A stretch of DNA of 64,000 nt from UBA5018 sp044356735 (lineage in GTDB: Bacteria; Cyanobacteriota; Cyanobacteriia; PCC-6307; Cyanobiaceae): the NCBI GenBank assembly GCA_044356735.1, contig JBIKVR010000001.1:13278-77277 (forward strand), in the 5' to 3' direction. The notes below the pieces were generated by a model. That model was not told the origin of the DNA. It was given only the letters and a program-made list of their open reading frames with translations, and did not search any database. Position numbers and translations under genes: made by a program. This document shows positions 1-6,944 of this stretch, piece after piece. How positions within the stretch are numbered: the first letter of the stretch is position 1; each line of letters opens with the position of its first letter.

Positions 1-289
1 GCCACAGGGGCCACTGGCCCACAAACCAGCCGTAGATCGTGAGCGCCGCCAGGGCGTAGCCGCCTAAAAACAGCCCCACGCTGGGGTTCCAGGCCGCGGG
101 CGGATCGAGATACTGTCTCGGCACCGAGCGCGGCAGCCGGGCATCCACCAGCTGGGCTGCGCCCTGGCTGGACTCAGCCTGACTAGAGGGGGCCTGACTG
201 GCAGGCGCATCGCTGCCACCAGGGCCGATTCCCGGCTGGCCAACAGTGGCAGAAAAGTCAGGTGTTGCGGCAGCCATGGCCTTAGTCAT
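1..289 (-). CDS. crtR: Beta-carotene hydroxylase, N-terminal part
   Basis: The reading frame is open from an ATG at 289 (a second ATG lies in frame at 277) to the window edge, giving 96 residues of a longer protein. After a Ser/Ala/Gln-rich leader the sequence runs RSVPRQYLDPPAAWNP and then a hydrophobic segment GLFLGGYALAALTIYGW. This matches the start of the cyanobacterial CrtR di-iron hydroxylases, membrane enzymes that add 3-hydroxyl groups to beta-carotene rings to make zeaxanthin. The histidine boxes that would prove the family lie outside the window, so the call rests on the N-terminal pattern. The tRNA-Leu gene lies just upstream on the same strand. Confidence 0.68.
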   Translation of the reverse strand, partial: MTKAMAAATPDFSATVGQPGIGPGGSDAPASQAPSSQAESSQGAAQLVDARLPRSVPRQYLDPPAAWNPSVGLFLGGYALAALTIYGWFVGQWPLW

Positions 290-343
290 TGCTGCGCGAC
301 TCGCCCCATGCGATTGCTGAACAGCAACTTAAGCAATGAATGA

Positions 344-425
344 TGCCCACCGGGGGACTTGAACCCCCACAGCCGAAGCCACTGGAACCTAAACCCAGCG
401 CGTCTACCAATTCCGCCAGGTGGGC
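344..425 (-). tRNA. tRNA-Leu (anticodon UAG)
   Basis: Read on the minus strand, a 7-bp acceptor stem (GCCCACC with GGTGGGC), the class II D-arm start TGGCGGAATTGG, an anticodon stem CTGGG/TCCAG with loop TTTAGGT, a long variable arm, and a T-arm GGGGG-TTCAAGT-CCCCC can all be folded. The loop gives anticodon UAG, which decodes CUN leucine. The 3' CCA is not encoded. The long variable arm and discriminator A are as expected for tRNA-Leu. Confidence 0.95.
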
Positions 426-476
426 ATTGCATCCACATTATCCAATCCACAATGGGGGGCCCTCGACCCGCCGGCC

Positions 477-1307
477 ATGCTCGCCAGCTTGGGTGGAGCC
501 CTGGCATTGCTGCTGGGCCTCGCCGTGCTGCTTTTGCCCCTGCTCACCCCCGAGCTGAGCCGCCCCCGCGACGCCCTCTGGGGGGCGGTGGTGCTGCTGC
601 TGGGGCTGGTGCTGGTGACCAGTGCCGATCGGCTCACCGGCGCGCCGATGCTCGGCGTGCTCTGCGGTGGACTGCTGATCGGCCGGCTGGGGCTGGAGGT
701 GGCCCAGGCCCGCTGGTTTCGGCTGCTGCCGGAGGAGCGCCAACAGCTCTGGTCGGCCAAGCGCTGGCAGGCGACCTGGGCCCAACTCAGCCAGGCCAGC
801 GCCAAGCTGCTGGCCCTGGTGAGCCAGTCCCTGGCGGGGCTGGTGGCCTGGATCGGCGAGCGCCGCCAACCCCGCAGCGGCAAGCGCTGGGTGAGGCCAG
901 AACAGGCCGGATCAGAAACTGGCGCCAAGCCAGGGGCCGAGCCCGAAGCTGAGCCAGCGGCTGAGACCTCGACTGAGCCCCAATCGGAGCCCCATCCAGA
1001 TCGGGCCCCCGACAGGGAGGCGGCCCTAGAGGCCCCGCTGGAAGACGCCCCAGACACTCCCCTAGCCGCCCCGGAGGCTGAGTCCATGGCGGCGCCTGAG
1101 CCTGCGCCCACCACCTGGATCAGCTCGCTGGCGGAGCTGGATCAACTGCTCGATCAGGCCGAACAAACGCCCGCCATCGCTGAGGCGACCAACAGCGCCC
1201 CCGCAGGCAGCGACGAGGCAGCGGCACTGACTGAGCCAGCGGCGGCGAGCGCCAATGCCGCTGCAAACCCGCCAGAGCCCCCCGCCGCCAGCGACCAGGC
1301 GGGATAA
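477..1307 (+). CDS. ycf66: Ycf66 family membrane protein
   Basis: A protein of 276 residues from ATG 477; an earlier in-frame ATG at 420 would overlap the tRNA gene on the other strand and is less likely. The N-terminus has about three hydrophobic segments around the motif LLTPELSRPRDALWGAVVLL, followed by LVTSADRLTGAPMLGVLCGG. This is the pattern of the Ycf66 family found in cyanobacteria and some plastids, of unknown function. The C-terminal half is a low-complexity Glu/Pro/Ala-rich tail, likely disordered and soluble. It lies directly upstream of ileS in the same direction with a 24-nt gap, so the two may be co-transcribed. Confidence 0.72.
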   Translation: MLASLGGALALLLGLAVLLLPLLTPELSRPRDALWGAVVLLLGLVLVTSADRLTGAPMLGVLCGGLLIGRLGLEVAQARWFRLLPEERQQLWSAKRWQATWAQLSQASAKLLALVSQSLAGLVAWIGERRQPRSGKRWVRPEQAGSETGAKPGAEPEAEPAAETSTEPQSEPHPDRAPDREAALEAPLEDAPDTPLAAPEAESMAAPEPAPTTWISSLAELDQLLDQAEQTPAIAEATNSAPAGSDEAAALTEPAAASANAAANPPEPPAASDQAG

Positions 1308-1331
1308 TCGCCGATTGTTGCCCCAGGCGAC

Positions 1332-4300
1332 GTGACCGCCAGCCCGGCTCCCTCGGACGCTTCCGCCTACAAGGACACCCTCAACCTGCTGGAGACGCCC
1401 TTCAACATGAGGGCGAACGCCAAGGTGCGGGAGCCGGAACTGCAGGCCTTCTGGGCTGAGCAGCAGATTTATCAGCGCCTCTGCCGCGACAACCCCGGAG
1501 AGCCTTTCACCCTGCACGACGGGCCGCCCTACGCCAACGGCGCCCTGCATGTGGGCCACGCCCTCAACAAGATCCTCAAGGACATCATCAACAAGCACGC
1601 CCTGCTCCAGGGGCGCAGGGCGCGGTTTGTGCCGGGCTGGGACTGCCACGGCCTGCCGATCGAACTGAAGGTGTTGCAGGGGCTGAGTAGCGCTGAACGG
1701 GCCGCCCTCACCCCCGTGAGCCTGCGCCAGAAGGCCCATACCTACGCGCTGGAGCAGGTGGAGTTGCAAAAGAGCGGCTTCCGCCGCTGGGGCATCTGGG
1801 CCGACTGGGATCAGCCCTACCTGACACTGCAAAAAAGCTACGAATCCGCCCAGATCGGTGTTTTCGGGGCCATGGTGCTGGCCGGGCACATCTACCGGGG
1901 TCTGAAGCCGGTGCATTGGAGCCCCAGCTCCCGCACCGCCCTGGCGGAGGCGGAGCTGGAATACCCCGATGGCCATAGCTCCCCCAGCATCTACGCGGCC
2001 TTCCCGACGGTGCAACTGCCCGAGGCCCTGGCCGCCAAGCTGGCCGCCGCCGGCCTGAGCGCCGCAGCGGCCACCGCCAGCGGCGGCCTGGCGGTGGCGA
2101 TCTGGACCACCACCCCCTGGACCCTGCCGGCCAACCTGGCGGTGTCGGTGAATGGGCGGCTCGACTACAGCGTCTGCGCCGTGGCCGGCCGCGGCGAAAC
2201 GCCGGCCCCCGCCGCGAGCCACCTGCTGGTGGCCGCCGAGCTGCGCGAAAGCCTGGAGACCAGCCTCGGCCTGCGGCTCACCCCCCTGTTGACGGTGAAG
2301 GGAGCCGAGCTGGAGGGGATCGTCTACCGCCATCCGCTGCTGGAGCGCACCAGCCCGGTGGTGATCGGCGGCGATTACATCACCACCGAGGCCGGCACGG
2401 GCCTGGTGCACACCGCCCCCGGCCACGGCGTGGACGATTTCAACACCGGCCGCAAATACAACCTGCCGGTGCTCTGCCCGGTGGACGAGGCGGGCAACCT
2501 CACCGCCGATGCGGGCCCCTTCGCGGGCACCAATGTGCTCAAGGATGCCAATCCCACGATCATCGCCGCCCTTGAGGGCACCGGCCTGCTGCTCAAGCAG
2601 GAGCGCTACGAGCACCGCTACCCCTACGACTGGCGCACCAAAAAACCCACCATCTTCCGGGCCACCGAACAGTGGTTCGCCTCGGTGGAGCGCTTCCGCG
2701 ACCAGGCCCTGGCGGCGATCGCTTCGGTTACCTGGCTGCCCGAGAGCGGCCGCAACCGGATCGAGGCGATGGTGAGAGACCGGGGCGACTGGTGCATCTC
2801 CCGCCAGCGCACCTGGGGGGTGCCGATCCCGGTTTTTTACCACCGCGAAACCGGCGAGGTGCTGCTCAACGCCGACACCCTCGCCCACATCCAGACCCTG
2901 ATCGCCGAGCAGGGATCCGACGTGTGGTGGCAGCGCGAGGAGGCCGATCTGCTGCCGCCCGCCTACGCCGACCAGGCCAGCCAGTGGCGCAAGGGCAGCG
3001 ACACCATGGACGTGTGGTTCGACTCCGGCTCCTCCTGGGCGGGGGTGCTGGGGGGCTTGAAAAGGGGGATCACTCCCGCCGGCCCGGCTACCAGCGACGG
3101 GGCGTTGACGAATCCCGAACATGGGGCCGCAGCGGCGCTACCCCCGCAGGCCACCCCGCTCAATTTCCCCGCCGATCTCTACCTGGAAGGCAGCGATCAA
3201 CACCGCGGCTGGTTCCAGAGCAGCCTGCTCACCTCGGTGGCCGTCAACGGCCACGCCCCCTACAAGCGGGTGCTCACCCACGGCTTTGCCCTTGATGAGA
3301 AGGGCCGCAAGATGAGCAAATCCCTGGGCAATGTGGTAGATCCGGCGGTGCTGGTGGAGGGCGGCAAAAACGAGAAGCAGGAGCCCGCCTATGGCGCAGA
3401 CGTGCTGAGACTGTGGGTGAGTTCGGTGGATTACTCCGCCGATGTGCCCCTCGGGCCGGGCATCGTGAAGCAACTGGCGGACGTATACCGCAAAGTGCGC
3501 AACACGGCCCGCTACCTGCTGGGCAACCTGCACGACTTCGATCCGCGGACCCAAACAGAAGGTGGCAACGCCATCGCCATAGAAGATCTGCCGCTACTGG
3601 ATCGCTGGATGCTGCAGCGCACGGCCTTGCTTATCGATGCTGTGAGCGTCGATTTCGACGCATACGAGTTTTATCGCTTCTTCCAGGCCCTGCAGAACTT
3701 CTGTGTGGTGGATCTCTCCAATTTCTACCTCGACATCGCCAAGGACCGCCTCTACGTAAGCGCGGCCAATTCCTTCCGCCGCCGCAGCTGCCAAACGGTG
3801 TTAAGCCTGGTGGTGGAGCGGCTGGCAGTACTGATCGCTCCGGTGCTCTGCCACATGGCAGAAGACATCTGGCAAAACCTGCCTTACCAGGTGGCGGAGA
3901 AATCGGTGTTTGAACGGGGCTGGCCCAAGACTGAGGCAGACTGGAAAACCACGCCACTCAACCTCAATCAAACCAGCCTGGAAGATCCAGAGATGCAAGA
4001 AAGAATATCCTCTTTTCTAAACTGCGACCAGTTAGACGACGAGGGGCCAATTGGCGAAATCAAAGGCCTGAGAAGACTCGTCAATCGACAACTGGAAATC
4101 TGCCGTTCTCAATCGATCATCGGCTCCTCTCTCGAGGCGCATTTGCATCTTGACTTGAGCGAAGACAAAGTATCGCAAGGGCTAAGGCAAGTTCTAGTGC
4201 TTATCAAGAAATCAACCCAGCCTGAGGTTGACAACCTCAAGGACTGGCTGCTGGTTTCCTCACTGTCTTGGACTTTCCAGGGCGATGCCAATCCGGCGCC

Positions 4301-4595
4301 AGATGCCGATATCAATGCCGATACCAAAGCCAATGCTGATACCAATGCCAATGCCGATACCAAGCAGTTGTTAATTCCCCCAAGCACGGAACTTGGCATC
4401 ACAATTGGCATCGCCAAAGCCGCAGGCCAGAAGTGCGAGCGCTGCTGGCACTACGAAACCGACATCGGCCAGCACGCCGCCCACCCCAGCCTCTGCGGCC
4501 GCTGCGTGGCGGTGCTGGCCCAGAACCCGCTTAACTCAAGCCCAGAGCCGGCCCCCTGCATAGACGCATCGGCGGCCAGGGCTGTCCAGGGCTGA
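1332..4595 (+). CDS. ileS: Isoleucyl-tRNA synthetase, enlarged
   Basis: Charges tRNA-Ile with isoleucine; class I synthetase. The start is GTG at 1332. The signature HVGH is at residues 73-76, KMSKS at 660-664, and a C-terminal zinc site is formed by CERC (1035-1038) and CGRC (1055-1058). At 1087 residues it is longer than the usual 950-970 of cyanobacterial IleS. Extra sequence is visible as a Pro/Ala-rich insertion near residues 580-610 and a repetitive Asp/Ala/Asn/Thr-rich linker near 985-1015. From about 3900 to 4400 the DNA is clearly AT-richer than the rest of the gene. The editing (CP1) domain lies between the two signatures. Confidence 0.97.
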   Translation: MTASPAPSDASAYKDTLNLLETPFNMRANAKVREPELQAFWAEQQIYQRLCRDNPGEPFTLHDGPPYANGALHVGHALNKILKDIINKHALLQGRRARFVPGWDCHGLPIELKVLQGLSSAERAALTPVSLRQKAHTYALEQVELQKSGFRRWGIWADWDQPYLTLQKSYESAQIGVFGAMVLAGHIYRGLKPVHWSPSSRTALAEAELEYPDGHSSPSIYAAFPTVQLPEALAAKLAAAGLSAAAATASGGLAVAIWTTTPWTLPANLAVSVNGRLDYSVCAVAGRGETPAPAASHLLVAAELRESLETSLGLRLTPLLTVKGAELEGIVYRHPLLERTSPVVIGGDYITTEAGTGLVHTAPGHGVDDFNTGRKYNLPVLCPVDEAGNLTADAGPFAGTNVLKDANPTIIAALEGTGLLLKQERYEHRYPYDWRTKKPTIFRATEQWFASVERFRDQALAAIASVTWLPESGRNRIEAMVRDRGDWCISRQRTWGVPIPVFYHRETGEVLLNADTLAHIQTLIAEQGSDVWWQREEADLLPPAYADQASQWRKGSDTMDVWFDSGSSWAGVLGGLKRGITPAGPATSDGALTNPEHGAAAALPPQATPLNFPADLYLEGSDQHRGWFQSSLLTSVAVNGHAPYKRVLTHGFALDEKGRKMSKSLGNVVDPAVLVEGGKNEKQEPAYGADVLRLWVSSVDYSADVPLGPGIVKQLADVYRKVRNTARYLLGNLHDFDPRTQTEGGNAIAIEDLPLLDRWMLQRTALLIDAVSVDFDAYEFYRFFQALQNFCVVDLSNFYLDIAKDRLYVSAANSFRRRSCQTVLSLVVERLAVLIAPVLCHMAEDIWQNLPYQVAEKSVFERGWPKTEADWKTTPLNLNQTSLEDPEMQERISSFLNCDQLDDEGPIGEIKGLRRLVNRQLEICRSQSIIGSSLEAHLHLDLSEDKVSQGLRQVLVLIKKSTQPEVDNLKDWLLVSSLSWTFQGDANPAPDADINADTKANADTNANADTKQLLIPPSTELGITIGIAKAAGQKCERCWHYETDIGQHAAHPSLCGRCVAVLAQNPLNSSPEPAPCIDASAARAVQG
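4284..4368 (+). repeat. In-frame short tandem repeat inside ileS
   Basis: Imperfect repeats of the unit GATACCAATGCC / GATGCCAATGCC (6- and 12-nt registers) run through this stretch and encode alternating Asp-Ala, Asn-Ala and Asp-Thr residues. The repeat keeps the reading frame and sits in the linker just before the zinc-binding C-terminal domain. Confidence 0.8.
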
Positions 4596-4600
4596 ACGCC

Positions 4601-5142
4601 ATGCCCCAGCCCGAATCGCAGGCCCAGATGCTGATCGAGCGGCTGGGGCTCCTGCCCCACCCGGAGGGGGGCCACTACCGCGAGACCTATCGGTCCACCA
4701 CAAAGGTGGCCACCCCCGGGGGGAGCGCTGCGCCAGCACAGCCATTCTGTTTCTGCTCACGGTCGGCCAGTGCTCCCACTGGCATCGAATCTGCGCCGAC
4801 GAGCTCTGGCTCCACCAGGGCGGCGGCAGCCTGCTCATCCATGAACTCTCCCCGGCCGGCGCCTACCGCCGCACGCGGCTGGGCCTGGATCTGGCAGCGG
4901 GGGAGACCCCCCAACACCTGGTGCCCGCCGGCCACTGGTTTGGCTCAGAACCGGCCGCTGGCGTGGGCTGGAGCCTGGTGGGCCGCACCGTGGCGCCGGG
5001 CTTTGAGTTCGTTGATTTCAGCCTGGCCCGGCCGGAGGATCTGGCTCCCATCGCCACTGAATTCCCCGATTGGCGCCGGCTCTGCCTGGCAACGGAGCCC
5101 CAGGTTCTGCCAAGGCTTAGCCCACCTGCAACCCAGGCTTAG
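4601..5142 (+). pseudogene. Cupin (DUF985-type) gene with a one-base frameshift
   Basis: The first 41 codons read MPQPESQAQMLIERLGLLPHPEGGHYRETYRS and end at a C5G6 run (4713-4723). The rest of the protein continues in the frame one base back as ERCASTAILFLL, CSHWHRICADELWLHQGG and ETPQHLVPAGHWFGSE. These are the typical core of the small cyanobacterial cupin_5 (DUF985) family, whose role is unknown. One extra G in the G6 tract would restore a single frame of about 180 residues. The stop TAG (5140-5142) overlaps the left end of the downstream IS, so the natural C-terminus may have been cut. A sequencing error in the homopolymer is possible. Confidence 0.8.
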
Positions 5143-5435
5143 GGAGGCTCTGGAAAACCCGAGCCATCCGCACGAATACACCCGTGTAATCGCTGGTACC
5201 CACTGGGTTCATGGGCAGCAAGCAGCTCGGATTCGGTGATTACGAGCAGTCCACTGCCAAAAAGCGCACCAGGCGGGAGCGATTTCTGGGCGAGATGGAA
5301 AGTGTTGTGCCGTGGAAAGCACTGATTGATCTGATCGAGCCCCACTATCCCTAGACCAGCTCCAAGGGTGGTCGCCCGCCCTATCGGCTCGCGACCATGC
5401 TGAGCATCCATCTGCTGCAGCAGTGGTACTTCGGG

Positions 5436-5467
5436 ATGTAGCCGCGGGCCCGCGTAGCGGTAGGTCC
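5436..5467. repeat. Short palindromic GC-rich insert in transposase relic 1
   Basis: A perfect 12-bp palindrome CGCGGGCCCGCG (5443-5454) sits exactly at the point where the transposase reading frame is broken and the middle of the gene is missing. The surrounding pattern, agccgcgggc followed by a tagcgg block, resembles a stretch at 54270-54296 upstream of the P450 gene. It may belong to a small dispersed repeat family, but only two related sites were seen. Confidence 0.45.
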
Positions 5468-5817
5468 ACATCGGCGTGGATAGCGAGAGCGGCCTCATCC
5501 ACTCAGTGGAAACCACGGCTGCTCATGTGCATGACCTCACCCCAGTTGCTGATCTCCTGCACGGCGAGGAAAGCGTGGTCTATGCGGATGCTGGCTACCA
5601 GGGAATTGAGAAGCGAGAAGAGATGCAAGGCCGGGGGATCGGCTTCCGCATTGCCATGCGACCAGGGAAGCGTCGAGTACTGCCTGACACGCCGGAGGGC
5701 CGATTGGATGATCTGGTCGAAACAGCCAAAGCGCCTATCCGCGCCAAAGGAGAGCATCCGTTTCGGGTAATCAAACAGCAGTTCGACTTTCAGAAGACCC
5801 GACTGCGGGGAATGCTC

Positions 5818-5859
5818 TTACCGAGGCCGCAGGCCGAGCGTGGCGGAGCCACTAGAATA
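5818..5859. repeat. 42-nt insert shared by both transposase relics, copy 1
   Basis: Between the codons for RLRGML and CKVN of the transposase there is an extra segment starting TTACCGAGGCCGCAGGCCGA and ending GGAGCCACTAGAATA. The same segment occurs at the identical place in the other IS relic (19029-19070). It is rich in GGC/GCC and can form short stems, like a REP- or MITE-type micro-element. Removing it and restoring a few codons would join the two parts of a normal IS5-family C-terminus. Confidence 0.7.
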
Positions 5860-6102
5860 GCTGCAAAGTGAATGAGCTGGCCGCTCTCTCGAACCTATTC
5901 ATGGCACGTCGCAGGTTGCTATACAGTTCGTGATCGGAGGATAACGTGCCCATTGCGGGCAAGAATTCCCCCAAATAAACCAATTTTAGTTGTCGTGAAG
6001 GTGAAATCAGGCCTATCAAGCCTCAGATCCCCCAGAAATTGCTCATTCCGAGTAGATCGCAAGCTTGGACAATCTTTGAGGGCTCGTTGCCCAGAGGTTC
6101 CC

Positions 6103-6944
6103 TAAGAGATCAGCACACACTCATCTGGGTTAAACAGGTCCACCGCCTCACCGCCATAGCCAATGACGGCAGCGGTAAGACTGACAGCAGGCTGCCGCCC
6201 ACCAGAGCTGCTCCCACTTGCGGCGACATCAGCCCGGCCTGTACCTCGAGATAGGCGACAACAATCGGCAAATTGAGTGACTGTGACACCAGCAGCGAAA
6301 AGCACAGTCGTTCGATCAGATCAGGCAGCGCCTGGCGATAAAGCAGCCACTGGGGCAGACCTCGTATCAAGAGAATCCCCACAAACAGCAACAATCGCAA
6401 CGATTGTCAGCAGTGCCTGTAGACCAACACTCATGGGCTGCGGAAAAATCAAACCACCATCCTGCTCCAGCAGAGCTGGAACTTTGAGGTGGGGCCTTGC
6501 CTTCCTCTTGATCCGCTCCAGGGCAGGCGCGCTGGTGCCGATGTGGGAAGCCAGTGATCGGCTGAGGTGGTTTTTATCCGGCTGTTACCGCGTCAAGAGC
6601 CGGTGATAACAATGTGCGAAGCCCCTCGTCTGGAACAGCTAGGCCGCTTTCTGTTGCGGGGCCTGCGCATCGGCGCCAGCACCGTGTCGATCGTGGAGTT
6701 GCTGCGTAGCGAATCGTGCCGATCAATCTCTTGTCGTTGCTGCGCTGACTGCTGCAGCAGCGATGGTTCCGAGAATCAACAGGTCCTCGTAGCCGCCTCC
6801 ATTGAAATCCACTCTTGGCCTGGATGGGATCAGTGGTCTGGCGAGTCCTGGGCCAGCTGGTGATGGTGAGCACCAAGATGGCGAGAAGTGGGCTTTCCCT
6901 TAACCCAGGTACAGCAGATTTAAACCAGCTTCCGCTCCCTGGCC
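6103..6944. other. Gene-poor decayed stretch upstream of glgP
   Basis: No intact gene is supported here. Read on the minus strand, 6110-6400 is the end of a broken antiporter gene (listed separately). Further upstream on that strand are short pieces such as LERIKRKARPHLKVPALLEQ (about 6440-6530) and VDFNGGGYEDLLILGTIAAA (about 6753-6812). These look like old coding sequence in shifted frames but could not be assigned. On the plus strand, RLEQLGRFLLRGLRIGASTV (about 6627-6690) has a protein-like look without a start or a recognised family. Confidence 0.5.
6110..6400 (-). pseudogene. C-terminal fragment of a CPA-type cation/proton antiporter
   Basis: The 96-residue frame contains three hydrophobic segments: LLLFVGILLIRGLPQWLLYR, FSLLVSQSLNLPIVVAYLEV and ALVGGSLLSVLPLPSLAMAV. 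The order RGLPxxLLYRxxLP ... ALVGxxLLSVL is typical of the last membrane helices of CPA2 cation:proton antiporters. The N-terminal nine or so helices are absent, and upstream pieces are in another frame, so this is a relic. It sits between the IS relic and glgP and was probably truncated by IS activity. Confidence 0.62.

Larger units (their letters stand above)
5211..5933 (+). pseudogene. IS5-family transposase, disrupted
   Basis: The start MGSKQLGFGDYEQSTAKKRT, then RRERFLGEMESVVPWKALIDLIEPHYP, followed by an in-frame TAG and KGGRPPYRLATMLSIHLLQQWY, is the N-terminus of IS5/IS1031-type DDE transposases. The frame then breaks. HIGVDSESGLIHSVETTA (from about 5468), VVYADAGYQGIEKR, AMRPGKRRVLPDTPEGRL and EHPFRVIKQQFDFQKTRLRG give the C-terminal half, including a DDE aspartate region. 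After the 42-nt insert the end KVNELAALSNLFMARRRLL resumes in frame with a TGA at 5931-5933. The central catalytic part is missing, so it cannot be active. Confidence 0.88.
5142..6102 (+). mobile_element. Decayed IS5-like insertion sequence, copy 1
   Basis: Imperfect terminal inverted repeats are visible: the left end GGGAGGCTCTGGAAAACCCG (5142 on) pairs with the right end whose complement reads GGGAACCTCTGGGCAACGAG (ending 6102). Flanking trinucleotides are TTA and TAA, compatible with, but not a perfect match to, a short T-A target duplication. The element holds one transposase relic. It has lost the middle of the transposase gene and gained two short GC-rich inserts (near 5436-5467 and 5818-5859). 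A second truncated copy is at 18863-19314 in the same orientation. Confidence 0.82.

Noticed and set aside
1062..3122. 686-codon open frame on the minus strand opposite ycf66/ileS
   Set aside because: It is a shadow of ileS in GC-rich DNA: no domain, Gly/His/Gln-rich composition, and the plus strand has all IleS motifs.
6567..6863. 98-codon plus-strand frame with RLEQLGRFLLRGLRIGASTV
   Set aside because: Only the middle looks protein-like; start and end do not, and no family could be named, so it is kept as part of the decayed region.
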